A model generated the notes under the pieces. It saw nothing but the letters and a program-made list of their open reading frames with translations. It did not search any database and was not told the origin of the DNA. This document shows positions 16,752 through 25,203 of a stretch of 64,000 nt of DNA, in pieces. This DNA comes from Hyphomicrobiales bacterium (lineage in GTDB: Bacteria; Pseudomonadota; Alphaproteobacteria; Rhizobiales; Rhizobiaceae): assembly GCA_900465915.1 (NCBI GenBank), contig UBKJ01000014.1:62001-126000 (forward strand), given 5' to 3'. A program made the translations under genes and the position numbers. The first letter of the stretch is position 1, and each line of letters begins with the position of its first letter.

Positions 16752-19064
16752 TCACCATTTGCGGCTCAACGTTGCGAATACCTGCCGTCCCTGCCCAAGG
16801 CCGCAATAGTCGGTTGAAGTGGCGCAGGACGAAACATAATATTTGTTGAACAGGTTGCTCACGTTGACTTGCAGATTCATGCCCTTCAACTTGGGGTTCT
16901 TGACCCCGAAGTCATATTTGAGCGCTGCGTCGAACAGCGTGTAGCCCGAAATCCTGTCCGCGTTGCGGATGTCGATATATTGCGAGCCGGTGTAGCGCAC
17001 GCCGCCGCCGAGGCTGAGGCCGCCCAGCGCTCCTTCATGCCACGTATACATGGCCCAGAGCGAGGCGTTGTCCTTCGGCGTGTTGACGATATCCTTGCCC
17101 ACCGCTTCCGGGACGATATCGTCCTTGGTCGCTTTTGCGGAGAAGAAGTGGCTGTAGGCGGCGATCACGTCGAGATTGTCGGTGACGCTGGAGCGCGCCT
17201 CCAGTTCCAGTCCGCGGATGCGCGCCTCGCCGGTCTGGTGCGCGTAGAACCAGCCGAAATTGTCGCGCGACAGGATGTTCTTTTTCGTGAGCTGGAAAAG
17301 GTCCGCTTGCAGCATGGTGCGCGAGCCGGTCGGCTGGTACTTGACGCCGACTTCGTAGCCCTCGCCGGTGGTGGGTTTCGCGAGATGTTCCTTATAACCG
17401 TCCGACGGATCGTAATAAGCCATCGAATAGCCCGTCGGCGGCTCGAACGAGGTCGCATAGTTGACATAGGGCGCAAGGCCGTTGTCGAACTGGTAGGTCA
17501 GGCCGGCATTGTAGGTGAAGGCGTGGCTGTCCACCTCATATGCGCGGTCGCAGTATGACTGGTCGATGAGGCCGGCGAACAGATCGCAGATATATTGGGT
17601 CTGGTTGCCCTTGACCTGATTTCGGGCGCGGTCGTAGCGGATGCCGAGGTCGAGCGTCAGCCGGTCGTATTTGATCTGGTCCTGCGCATAGAGGCCGAAC
17701 TGCGACTGCCTGTTGCCGAAATTATATTCGTCCAACCAGACCGGCATAGGGCCAAGGCCGATATCGGGCGTGTAAGGGCGAGCGCCATAGATCGGGTCGT
17801 AGGCGTCGATGGGGGCCAGCGACGAGTCCCAATAATGATATTTGCCCTTGCCCCACTGATAATCGAGCCCGCCGAGCAGCTTGTGCTCGATCGGGCCGGT
17901 CGAGAAATCGGCCTCGATCTGGTTGTCGAAGGCGAGGTTCCGGGTGGACGTGTCCATCCGGTGCGCGGTGCGCTGGACGGTACGGCCGTCCATACTATAC
18001 ATGCCGTTGGCGCGGATGAGCTGGTTCTCGGACTGAACGCCGTCGAAACGCAGGTTGGAGCGGAAGGTGAAGACGTCGTTGAACTTGTGCTCGAAGGAAT
18101 AGCCGATCCATTCCATGTCGCGGTTCATATATTCGAAGCCGGGCTCGCCGAGATAGGTGCTGCGGGATATGCGGCCGAAGGGCGCGGCTTTTTCAGTCAG
18201 CGCCAGCGGCACGAACTGCTGCGCTATGGTGCGCCGGTCGCGCCCGAGGCCGCCGGAGACCGTCAGCGTCGTGTCCGTGTCCGGCGTCCATGTGATGCTG
18301 GGGGCGATGAAATAATTTTTGGTGTGGGTATAGTCGATCTCGCCGTCGTTCCACTGCCCCTTGCCGACGATCCGGTAGAGGAAATCGCCGTCTCTATCGA
18401 TAGGTCCGCTGGAATCGAAGCCCGTCTGCACGCCCGCCGGGCTGGAGGCGGTGACGAAGACCTCGTTCTGCGGCGTCGCGGTCGGCTGCTTGCTCACCAT
18501 GTTGACGAGACCGCCCGGCGAGCCGCCGCCGTAAAGCGCGGATGACGGGCCGCGCAACACTTCGACCCGCTCCAGAAGATACGGATCGATGAAAGGCATG
18601 GCGTACTGGCTCAGGCTGTCGGAGGGCAGCGACAGCCCGTCCAGATACATCGGCGCCTGATAGCCGCGCAGCGTCACGAAATCGAAGATGCCGTTGGCCG
18701 GATAGGAATCGAGCGTGATGCCGGGCTCATAGCGCAGCGTCTGACCGACGGTCTGCGCCTGCTGCTGCTCGATCTGCTCGCGCGGCACGACATTGACGGC
18801 GCGGGGGATTTCGATGATCGGCGTGTCGGTCTTGCTGGCCGTGGCCGAGCGGGTGGCGACGATGCCTTCCACCGGGCCGTTGGCGCGCTCGCCCGAGACG
18901 ACGATAGGCGCCAGTTCGATCGATTTCGCGTCCTTCGCCTTCGCCGCGTCATCTCCCGCCGCAGACTGCGCCAGCGCTGGCGCGCCGGACGCCGACAGAA
19001 CCAACGCGAACAAAGCGAGATAGGAAACGCTCTCCAGCGCCCGCGCAAGGCTTCCATTCGACAC
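16752..19064 (-). CDS. TonB-dependent siderophore receptor
   Basis: A 770-aa outer-membrane receptor. A signal peptide (residues about 1-32, ending PALAQ) is followed by a TonB-box-like segment (IELAPIVVSG). A plug domain (IPRAVNVVPREQIEQQQAQT to LRGPSSALYGGGSPGGLVNM) and a 22-strand barrel follow, ending in the aromatic C terminus ATLSRKW. The SPGGLVN motif places it with FhuA/FpvA-type hydroxamate or mixed siderophore receptors. Start choice: GTG at 19064 has AAGGAGG six bases upstream. It heads an operon with esterase and siderophore reductase genes and faces the AraC-type regulator. Confidence 0.95.
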   Translation of the reverse strand: MSNGSLARALESVSYLALFALVLSASGAPALAQSAAGDDAAKAKDAKSIELAPIVVSGERANGPVEGIVATRSATASKTDTPIIEIPRAVNVVPREQIEQQQAQTVGQTLRYEPGITLDSYPANGIFDFVTLRGYQAPMYLDGLSLPSDSLSQYAMPFIDPYLLERVEVLRGPSSALYGGGSPGGLVNMVSKQPTATPQNEVFVTASSPAGVQTGFDSSGPIDRDGDFLYRIVGKGQWNDGEIDYTHTKNYFIAPSITWTPDTDTTLTVSGGLGRDRRTIAQQFVPLALTEKAAPFGRISRSTYLGEPGFEYMNRDMEWIGYSFEHKFNDVFTFRSNLRFDGVQSENQLIRANGMYSMDGRTVQRTAHRMDTSTRNLAFDNQIEADFSTGPIEHKLLGGLDYQWGKGKYHYWDSSLAPIDAYDPIYGARPYTPDIGLGPMPVWLDEYNFGNRQSQFGLYAQDQIKYDRLTLDLGIRYDRARNQVKGNQTQYICDLFAGLIDQSYCDRAYEVDSHAFTYNAGLTYQFDNGLAPYVNYATSFEPPTGYSMAYYDPSDGYKEHLAKPTTGEGYEVGVKYQPTGSRTMLQADLFQLTKKNILSRDNFGWFYAHQTGEARIRGLELEARSSVTDNLDVIAAYSHFFSAKATKDDIVPEAVGKDIVNTPKDNASLWAMYTWHEGALGGLSLGGGVRYTGSQYIDIRNADRISGYTLFDAALKYDFGVKNPKLKGMNLQVNVSNLFNKYYVSSCATSTDYCGLGQGRQVFATLSRKW

Positions 19065-19089
19065 GTTTCACCTCCTTATCGATATGGTG

Positions 19090-19115
19090 ATCATGATTGA
19101 TCGTAAATCATGATT
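19090..19115. promoter_or_regulatory. Direct repeat of ATCATGATT upstream of the receptor gene
   Basis: The palindromic 9-mer ATCATGATT occurs at 19090-19098 and again at 19107-19115, 17 bases apart, 26 bases upstream of the receptor start. Spaced direct repeats suit a dimeric AraC-type activator such as the PchR-like protein encoded divergently. The AT-rich palindromes could also be read as a Fur-type site. The sequence cannot decide which. Confidence 0.5.
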
Positions 19116-19284
19116 ATATTTGTCATGTTTCTTCCAATCCCCTATCATCGACTGCGGATAGCCAGCTATCGCGAGCGCCAGCAAAACCATTGCGAAAACA
19201 AGAATCGATCAAGCGCCGCCGCAGGCGGGGAGATTTGCGCGGCGAAGGCGGCTATGGCTGCATCTCGCGCTGGAGGTTGAAATC

Positions 19285-20271
19285 ATGAACACCGGAACAA
19301 AGGCCGTCGTCGGGAGCGGCCCCATTTCCGACCTGCATCGAGAGGCGGCTGAGCGGCTGTTCCGCATCGCGTATCAACCGGAACGGGAGCCGAGGCTCGA
19401 AACGCCGGGCATGACCGGCTTGTTCCGGGCCGAAGAGGTGCAGCCCGGTCTGCTCGTCTGCGGGCTGGACTTGACCTATTTGCAGGACATCGATCTGGCG
19501 ATTCCCATCGAGCGCTCGCTTAACTGCATGGTGCTTCTCGACGGCGGCAGCGAGCCGTTCCACATCGAGGGATATCCAGTCATGACCTATGCGCCCAAGC
19601 TCGCCGAGATTCACGGCTTTGGCGAAAAGCTGTTGTGCAGGAGCACGCCAGCTCGCGGTCTGCGCAAGCGGACCTTCGGCATCACTGTGAAGCCGCACTT
19701 CCTCGACCGTTTCGGCGGTGCGATGACCAATGGCGACCTTGCCGTTCTGGACGATTTCCTGCGCCCCGGATTCCACCGCATGACGTTGCCCTGGCGGCCG
19801 AAAATCATCGAAACCGCGAACGACTTTCTGGCGCATCCCTATAACGGAGCGCTTTCGACGCTATTCCATGAGACGCAAGCGTTACGCTTTCTGATGGAAG
19901 TGGTCCTGGCGCTGCGCGAACGGAAGCGCCCTAACCGGGACATGGCGCACGTGCAGTTCGAACGGGCGTGCCGGGCGCGCGAAATCCTCGACCGATCCCT
20001 GGTCAGCCCGCCGAAAGCGTTGGAGCTGGCGAAAGAGGTCGGCGTCAACCTGACGACGCTTCAGGCGGACTTCAAGGCGATCTTTGGAACGACCATCTTC
20101 GGCTATGTCCGCAGCCAACGGCTGGAAATGGGACGTGTCCTCATCCTGGAGCACGGGATGCGCGTCACAGACGCGGGATTTAAGGTCGGATTTTCAAATC
20201 CAGCCGCTTTCACCGCCGCCTACCGCAAGCATTTCGGCCATCCGCCATCCGTCGATCAGCAGCTCCGATAA
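19285..20271 (+). CDS. AraC-family transcriptional regulator, PchR-like
   Basis: A 328-aa protein with an N-terminal ligand-sensing region (about residues 1-215) and a C-terminal double helix-turn-helix. The latter has ALELAKEVGVNLTTLQADFK, then FGYVRSQRLEMGRVLILEHG and ITDAGF-like VTDAGFKVGFSNPAAFTAAY, ending in RKHFGHPPS. PchR-type regulators sense ferric siderophore and activate the matching receptor genes. GGAGG lies eight bases upstream of the ATG. The gene is divergent from the receptor operon with a 220-base gap that contains the ATCATGATT direct repeat. It is the likely activator of that operon. Confidence 0.92.
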   Translation: MNTGTKAVVGSGPISDLHREAAERLFRIAYQPEREPRLETPGMTGLFRAEEVQPGLLVCGLDLTYLQDIDLAIPIERSLNCMVLLDGGSEPFHIEGYPVMTYAPKLAEIHGFGEKLLCRSTPARGLRKRTFGITVKPHFLDRFGGAMTNGDLAVLDDFLRPGFHRMTLPWRPKIIETANDFLAHPYNGALSTLFHETQALRFLMEVVLALRERKRPNRDMAHVQFERACRAREILDRSLVSPPKALELAKEVGVNLTTLQADFKAIFGTTIFGYVRSQRLEMGRVLILEHGMRVTDAGFKVGFSNPAAFTAAYRKHFGHPPSVDQQLR

Positions 20272-20576
20272 GTTGCGCGATATAGATAGGGCCTATCGAA
20301 AGGTTGCATCCGGATTACAGGCTCGATGTGAGTCGGCGTCGGTCGGCGCCGGCTTGCTTACGACACCATGGGGACCACGGCTGAGCTAAAGCGCTTGGTC
20401 TCTCGCCTCTGTATGATTTGGGGAAGCATATGAAGGCAGGGCGTGTGGATTTGGGACGCCAAAATATCCCTGGACGCACTTTCTCCTGCTTACATAATGC
20501 TTACGGCCAATGCGCCGTGTAAGCACCATAGCGCCCAAAACAGAATGTTTAATTATTTGATTTCCTTGGAGAAAAC
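20272..20576. other. Intergenic region before the tRNA fragment
   Basis: About 300 bases with no gene that I can support. A short rightward frame that starts here and runs through the tRNA fragment gives a protein ending like the well-known spurious 'GEGIRTLDPNLGK' translations of tRNA-Gly and is rejected. Confidence 0.4.
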
Positions 20577-20626
20577 TGGAGCGGGCGAAGGGATTCGAAC
20601 CCTCGACCCCAACCTTGGCAAGATTG
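20577..20626 (-). other. 3' fragment of tRNA-Gly(GCC), probable attachment site of the integrative element
   Basis: Read on the minus strand, this 50-base segment gives an anticodon arm with loop TTGCCAA (anticodon GCC) and stem CAATC/GGTTG. Variable and T arms (GAGGGTTCGAATCCC) follow, then the acceptor 3' strand CGCCCGCTCCA. The sequence 5' of the anticodon stem does not supply a D arm or the matching acceptor strand GCGGGCG, so the gene is not intact. Tyrosine integrases often target tRNA 3' ends, and one starts 194 bases away. Because the 5' half is missing on the integrase side, this looks like the displaced copy. The intact tRNA-Gly should lie to the right on the minus strand, beyond what I can find here. 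Confidence 0.8.
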
Positions 20627-20819
20627 AGAGTGGCCTACGCCATGGTATCCAGAAACTCTCTAACTTACTGTGAAACATTAGGAATTTGAATTCATCGCCG
20701 CCGGCCATAACCGAATTGCACCCTGCGATTTCTGTTCTCTCGCTGACAATTTGCTGACAAACTTGACCTCATTATGCTATTGTCAGCAAAATCGTCAATC
20801 CGCATTGAAGAGAACGCAG

Positions 20820-22091
20820 ATGGCCAAACTTACGAAACGGGCGCTCGACGCCATGACGCCGCCCGAAAAGGGAAAGCAGGCGTTCTTGTGGGATAGCGAA
20901 CTCCGGGGTTTCGGCGTTCGCATGCTGCCCTCGGGCCTTCAGACATTCGTCCTGAATTATCGCAATGCGGCCAACAAGGAGCGTCGTATCAACCTCGGCC
21001 GGTTTGGAGTGATGACCGTCGAGCAGGCGCGCGAAGAAGCCAAGGTGAAGCTTGGGATGATCGCGGCCGGGGAAGATCCCGCCGACGCTGATGACGATCC
21101 CCACCGTCAGATGACAGTCACTGCGCTTTGCGACTGGTATCTCGCGGAAGCCGAAGCAGGCCGCATTCTCGGCCGGCGCAATCGGCCAATTAAGAAATCG
21201 ACGCTCGCCATGGACAAGAGCCGCATAAAGACGCACATCAAGCCACTTTTGGGCGATCGCCTCGCTCACACCTTGAAGGTCGCTGACATCGAGGGAATGC
21301 AGTCCGACATCGTGACGGGAAAAACGGCAAAGCCGCGGGGCAAGGGCCGAGGCGGTGTCGCGACTGGCGGCCCTGGGGTCGCGTCGCGTGCAGTCGGAAC
21401 GCTCCAGGCTATTCTCGGTCATGCCGTGCGCCTTAACAGGATCGAGGCCCATCCGAGCCGTGGCGCGCGTAAACTGGCGGGGAAGAAGAAGCAGCGGCGC
21501 TTGAGTGTGGCGGAGATCAAGAAGCTGGGCGCAGCCATGCGGCACGCCGAACGCGAGGGTGAAAATCCGGTGGCTCTGGCCATCGTCCGGTTCCTAACCC
21601 TCACCGGCTTCCGCATTTCGGAAGGCCAAGGTTTACAACGCGATTGGCTCCATGCCGATGCGGGTTATGTGGCTTTTCCCGACACCAAGGGGGATGCGCA
21701 GATTCGCGGGATTGGTCCGTCTGCCGCGAAAATCGCAGCCAGCCAGCCCGCTCGGGGCAAGAACCCCTATGTGTTCCCGTCCGACACCACCGAGGGGCAT
21801 TTCACGGCGGCCAAGGCCTGCCTCTCGAGGCTGTGCGCCAGCGTCGGCGTCAAAGGTGTGACGCCGCATACACTGCGGCACACCTTCGGCAGCGTCGCAG
21901 GCGACCTCGGCTTCTCCGAGCTGACGATCCGGGCTTTGCTTGGCCATGCCGCTCAAAGCGTCACCCAAGGCTATGTCCACATCGATGAGGCATTGAAGCT
22001 CGCCGTTACCCGCACCTGTGAGGAGATCGCTTCTCTGCTGGACGAAGAAGGCAAGGCGCGTCCGGAGCAGGAAGGAAGGCAGGCAGCTTGA
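20820..22091 (+). CDS. Tyrosine-type site-specific integrase (P4-like)
   Basis: A 423-aa protein. An N-terminal Arm-binding DUF4102-like domain (LTKRALDAMTPPEKGKQAFL, DSELRGFGVRMLPSG) and a core-binding SAM-like domain are followed by the catalytic domain. That domain has Arg in LTGFRISEGQGL, the H-x-x-R box in TPHTLRHTFGS, His in LLGHAAQS and the nucleophile Tyr in TQGYVHID. All expected catalytic residues are present, so it is probably active. I placed the start at ATG 20820 behind AGAG-type Shine-Dalgarno bases; a frame-open extension to 20751 precedes it. It lies directly beside the tRNA-Gly fragment, as in genomic islands of the P4 integrase type. The stop overlaps the next gene as TTGA. 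Confidence 0.93.
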   Translation: MAKLTKRALDAMTPPEKGKQAFLWDSELRGFGVRMLPSGLQTFVLNYRNAANKERRINLGRFGVMTVEQAREEAKVKLGMIAAGEDPADADDDPHRQMTVTALCDWYLAEAEAGRILGRRNRPIKKSTLAMDKSRIKTHIKPLLGDRLAHTLKVADIEGMQSDIVTGKTAKPRGKGRGGVATGGPGVASRAVGTLQAILGHAVRLNRIEAHPSRGARKLAGKKKQRRLSVAEIKKLGAAMRHAEREGENPVALAIVRFLTLTGFRISEGQGLQRDWLHADAGYVAFPDTKGDAQIRGIGPSAAKIAASQPARGKNPYVFPSDTTEGHFTAAKACLSRLCASVGVKGVTPHTLRHTFGSVAGDLGFSELTIRALLGHAAQSVTQGYVHIDEALKLAVTRTCEEIASLLDEEGKARPEQEGRQAA

Positions 22092-23374
22092 GGACGAAGT
22101 CATGGATGGTGAAGGATATTGCTGTCCAATTAGGCGGCGAAGTGGAGACTTTGCTCGATACCGTCCAGAGGCGAACGCTGGCCTATTTCTGGGAAGGTGC
22201 TCATCCTGCCATCGGTCTCGCATATGACCGACGATTGATCTATGGCGAACCCCGCAACGATCTCGTCGCGATAGGCGCGTCGGGATTTTCGTTCATCGCC
22301 GTCGTCATCGGCGTTCATCGCGGTTGGATCCCACGCAAAGAGGGGATTGTCCACCTTGCGAAAATGCTGGCGGCTTTGGAAAGCGCCAGGCGATATCATG
22401 GCGCGTTCCCGCACTTTATCAACGGATCCACCGGCGCGACCATCCCGTTTTCGCGCTTCGATGACGGGGGTGATCTCGTCGAAACGGCGCTGCTTCTTCA
22501 GGGAATGATTTGCGCCCGTGAGTATTTTGCGAAAGCGGATGATCCACATGAACAGGAAATCGGCAGGCGCATTGACGCCATCATCGACGACGTCGACTGG
22601 AACTGGTACACGCGCGGCGCGGATACGACGCTGTTCTGGCACTGGAGCTCCAGGCACGGCTGGCGGAAAGATTTGCCGATATCCGGTTGGAACGAAGCGC
22701 TGGTCGCTTATATTCTCGCTCTCGGCGCATCGCGGAATGCGGTCGAACCCTCCGTCTATCATTCCGGCTGGGCGCGCTTTGGTCAGTTCCGAAACGGCCG
22801 CGTTTTCCATGACGTAAGGTTGCCGCTTGGCGAGGCGTTCGGAGGTCCGCTGTTTCTGTCGCAATTGCCCTTCAGCTGCATCGATCCGGGCGCAATCCGC
22901 GATGGATACGCCGATTACAGGGAGCAGGCATGCGCGCATGCCACAATCAATTATCGCCATTGCGTCGAGAATGCTACGCGCTACGCCGGATATGGAGCCC
23001 AGTGCTGGGGACTGACCGCTTGCCACGGGCCGAAAGGGTATATCGTCTGTTCCCCGACAAACGATTATGGAATCATAAGCCCGTCGGCGGCGCTTTCTTC
23101 TTTTCCTTTCCTGCCGGTCGAGGCGGAAGCTGCGATGCGGTTTTTCCTGAAATACAAAGGCGGAAAGCTGTTCGGACGATTTGGGTTCGTCGATGCCTTC
23201 TCGCCGGCGACGGGCTGGGTGGCGAGAACCAGTCTTGCGCTCAATCAGGGACTCACTCTGACGATGATCGAAAATCATCGTAGCCGGTTGCTGTGGGATT
23301 TGTTCTCGCGATCGCGCGAATTCCAAAAAGCGCGCCAGGCGATCGAGAAAGTGGATCGGGGCGCGGCTGCTTAG
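22088..23374 (+). CDS. GH144-like glucanase ('glucoamylase family' protein)
   Basis: About 428 aa. The (alpha/alpha)6-barrel family signature is LLDTVQRRTLAYFWEGAHPA, LVAIGASGFSFIAV, GGDLVETALLLQGMI, TTLFWHWSSRHGW, ISGWNEALVAYILALGA, FGGPLFLSQLPF, YGAQCWGLTACHGPKGY and FGFVDAFSP. Family members (Pfam glycoamylase, GH144) cut beta-1,2-glucan. The protein has no signal peptide, unlike many relatives, so it may act in the cytoplasm or be shortened at the 5' end. The TTG start at 22088 overlaps the integrase stop and has GAAGGAAGG eight bases upstream; ATG 22106 is the alternative. Being joined to the integrase suggests it is cargo of the same element. Confidence 0.82.
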   Translation: MRTKSWMVKDIAVQLGGEVETLLDTVQRRTLAYFWEGAHPAIGLAYDRRLIYGEPRNDLVAIGASGFSFIAVVIGVHRGWIPRKEGIVHLAKMLAALESARRYHGAFPHFINGSTGATIPFSRFDDGGDLVETALLLQGMICAREYFAKADDPHEQEIGRRIDAIIDDVDWNWYTRGADTTLFWHWSSRHGWRKDLPISGWNEALVAYILALGASRNAVEPSVYHSGWARFGQFRNGRVFHDVRLPLGEAFGGPLFLSQLPFSCIDPGAIRDGYADYREQACAHATINYRHCVENATRYAGYGAQCWGLTACHGPKGYIVCSPTNDYGIISPSAALSSFPFLPVEAEAAMRFFLKYKGGKLFGRFGFVDAFSPATGWVARTSLALNQGLTLTMIENHRSRLLWDLFSRSREFQKARQAIEKVDRGAAA

Positions 23375-23527
23375 CCTTGATGATGAGCGATCATGGGCCG
23401 CCATGACTCAAAACAATCGTTTCGTCTGGCGCATCCGTGACCTCGGCCCAATCGAGGCGTGGTAGAATGACCAGGTTCTGCGGCTATGAGCCTGTCGCTC
23501 GAAAGTTACTACAAATGGACGGAGCGT

Positions 23528-23574
23528 TTGCATCATCGTCACAACTGTCCTATATTTCGCCATATAGATAGGAC
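23528..23574 (+). promoter_or_regulatory. Promoter and operator of the toxin-antitoxin pair
   Basis: TTGCAT at 23528-23533 and TATATT at 23551-23556 are separated by exactly 17 bases. An inverted repeat, GTCCTAT at 23547-23553 with ATAGGAC at 23568-23574, overlaps the -10 box. This is the expected layout for autorepression by the antitoxin encoded just downstream. Confidence 0.6.
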
Positions 23575-23599
23575 GTTTGGTGAGACAAAGGAGGCTATG

Positions 23600-24010
23600 A
23601 TGGGCGCTACAGCCACCAAAGCGACGCCGACCAAAGCGAAAACTCGCATCACACCCCCGTTGGTTGTCACCTTTATGGACCGTTCGGGCGAAATCTCGAT
23701 CACACACGTTGCCGACAGCTTCGGGCTGTCGAAGACCCAACTCGCCGAGACCATCGGGCTCGGCAGGGAAGCGCTGTACAAGGCCGATCGGACGCGCGGG
23801 CGCAAGACGCAGGCCCGCATCCGGGAAATGCTCGAGATCATCAGCGCCGTAACGGAATGGGCCGGCGGCAAGCAGCAGGCGCTGGCCTGGTATCGCTCGC
23901 AGCAGATTCCGGCTTTCGGCGGCAGGACAGCCGAGGCGCTCGTCAAGGAGGGCAAGGCAGGAGCTGTACGCGACTACCTCGACCATCTCGCGGTTGGTGG
24001 GTTCGCTTGA
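23600..24010 (+). CDS. Xre/MbcA/ParS-type antitoxin
   Basis: A 136-aa protein. After a basic Thr/Lys-rich leader it has a helix-turn-helix-like segment (HVADSFGLSKTQLAETIGLG) and the C-terminal toxin-binding domain (ARIREMLEIISAVTEWAGGK, ALAWYRSQQIPAFGGRTAEA, GAVRDYLDHLAVGGFA). The GG-x-TA-x-L and AVRDYLD motifs are typical of MbcA/ParS antitoxins that pair with RES toxins. ATG 23600 was chosen: AAAGGAGG ends at 23594, giving five-base spacing, whereas ATG 23597 is too close and the frame-open extension to 23486 would run through the promoter. The stop overlaps the toxin start (TTGA). Confidence 0.88.
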   Translation: MGATATKATPTKAKTRITPPLVVTFMDRSGEISITHVADSFGLSKTQLAETIGLGREALYKADRTRGRKTQARIREMLEIISAVTEWAGGKQQALAWYRSQQIPAFGGRTAEALVKEGKAGAVRDYLDHLAVGGFA

Positions 24011-24525
24011 AGTTCGAAGGAACGTGCTATCGCGCGCATGATCCGCGCTGGGCTTTCAAACCGATCTCGGGCGATGGCGCGGCCATTCGCGGCGCTCGGT
24101 TCAACCCGAAAGGCGTTCCGGCGCTTTTTCTCGCCCTGAGCGTCATGACAGCCGTGAAGGAAGCCAACCAGGGTTTTGCCTATCGAATCGATCCATGCAT
24201 ACTTTGCTCCTACGAGGTGGATTGCCAAGATATCGTCGATCTGCGCACGCCGGCGGATTGCGATGCTGCAGGGATAACCTTCGACGATATGGCCTGTGCG
24301 TGGATGCAATGCCTTGCCGATGGCGAGCGGCCGCCTTCGTGGCGCATCCATGATCAGCTTGTTGGTCGAGGCGCTGTGGGAATCCTTGTACCGAGTTTCG
24401 CTCCAGGGGCTGACGACAATGACCGAAACCTCGTCTTGTGGCGATGGGGCCGCGATTTGCCGCACAGCGTAAAGGTGTTCGACCCGAGCGATCGACTCCC
24501 TCGTAACCAGCTCTCATGGGACTGA
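24007..24525 (+). CDS. RES-domain toxin
   Basis: A 172-aa RES-family protein. RES toxins degrade NAD+ or act as ADP-ribosyltransferases in the cytosol. Key features are the Arg in CYRAHDPRWAF, GARFNPKGVPALFLA, the Glu in AVKEANQGF, and the C-terminal VPSFA and DRNLVLWRW segments; these contain the conserved R, E and S positions that name the family. The TTG start overlaps the antitoxin stop, the usual coupled order for this type. The length is normal and the motifs are intact, so the toxin is probably functional. It is followed by remnants of other genes, which suits a module that stabilises a decaying island. Confidence 0.88.
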   Translation: MKFEGTCYRAHDPRWAFKPISGDGAAIRGARFNPKGVPALFLALSVMTAVKEANQGFAYRIDPCILCSYEVDCQDIVDLRTPADCDAAGITFDDMACAWMQCLADGERPPSWRIHDQLVGRGAVGILVPSFAPGADDNDRNLVLWRWGRDLPHSVKVFDPSDRLPRNQLSWD

Positions 24526-24538
24526 AAGCACAGGCGGT

Positions 24539-24640
24539 TCACACGATCAGCCGCGCCGCCTGGCCGAGTTGCCGCTCGGCGTCGTTATAGTAGCGCGCGG
24601 CCTGCTGGATGGACTTGTGCTGTGATTGCTGCATCGCTTC
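24539..24640 (-). pseudogene. C-terminal remnant of a second tyrosine integrase
   Basis: On the minus strand the last 33 codons read like the end of an XerC/XerD-type recombinase: HKSIQQAARYYNDAERQLGQ followed by AARLIV and a stop. In intact enzymes HKS-x-QQAA-x-YY is the block carrying the catalytic Tyr. Upstream coding sequence with the other catalytic residues is absent because the region joins the cysteine-desulfurase fragment. It is a leftover of an earlier integration event. Confidence 0.65.
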
Positions 24641-24675
24641 CGGGAGGGGAGTGCCGCAGCCACTTTCAGCGGAGC

Positions 24676-25203
24676 ATTGCACCTCTGATGTTTGGCGGGG
24701 GACAGCAATCGGAGCTTCGGCCCGGAACGCTACCGCTCGCGCTATGTGTCGGCATGAGGGAAGCCGCTCGACTTTTCGCAGAAAAGTCCTCGCAGGAATC
24801 CGAACGGGCGCGACTTCGGCGCCTTAGAGATCATCTGCTCGGCCGACTCTCCGAACTGGGCGTTCCTTTTCATCTGAACGGGCAGCCTTCGGATCGAAGG
24901 CATCCTGGCAATGCCAATATCCGGCTTGAGGGACTCATCGCTGCGGACGTTTTGTCATTTGTTCAGCCGCAACTTGCTGCATCGACCGGATCCGCCTGTA
25001 CATCTGGCATCCCTGAACCGTCTCATGTCTTGAGAGCTATTGGCTTGACAAAGGCGGAAGCAGAGCGCTCCATCCGCTTTTGCGTGGGGCGTTATACGAC
25101 GGAAGCGGACATCGACGCGGCCGTTGTAATTCTGGGCGATGCCGTGAGCCGCTTTCGTGCCATTGAAGAAGATGATGGCGCGTTTGATCATAGGACATCC
25201 TGA
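24676..25203 (+). pseudogene. 5'-truncated cysteine desulfurase, DndA-like
   Basis: The reading frame matches the C-terminal half of NifS/IscS-type cysteine desulfurases: IAPLMFGGGQQSELRPGTLP, GMREAARLFAE, the active-site loop with its Cys (STGSACTSGIPEPSHVL) and ERSIRFCVGRYTTEADIDAA. The PLP-binding Lys and about the first 200 residues are missing. The GIPEPSHVL context resembles DndA of DNA phosphorothioation systems more than housekeeping IscS. No dndB-E genes are in the window. It is probably a dead remnant; whether it is still translated from an upstream start near 24622 is unknown. Confidence 0.7.

Noticed and set aside
20443..20673. Short frame ending in GAGEGIRTLDPNLGK
   Set aside because: This is the familiar false translation across the reverse complement of tRNA-Gly and is explained by the tRNA fragment at 20577-20626.
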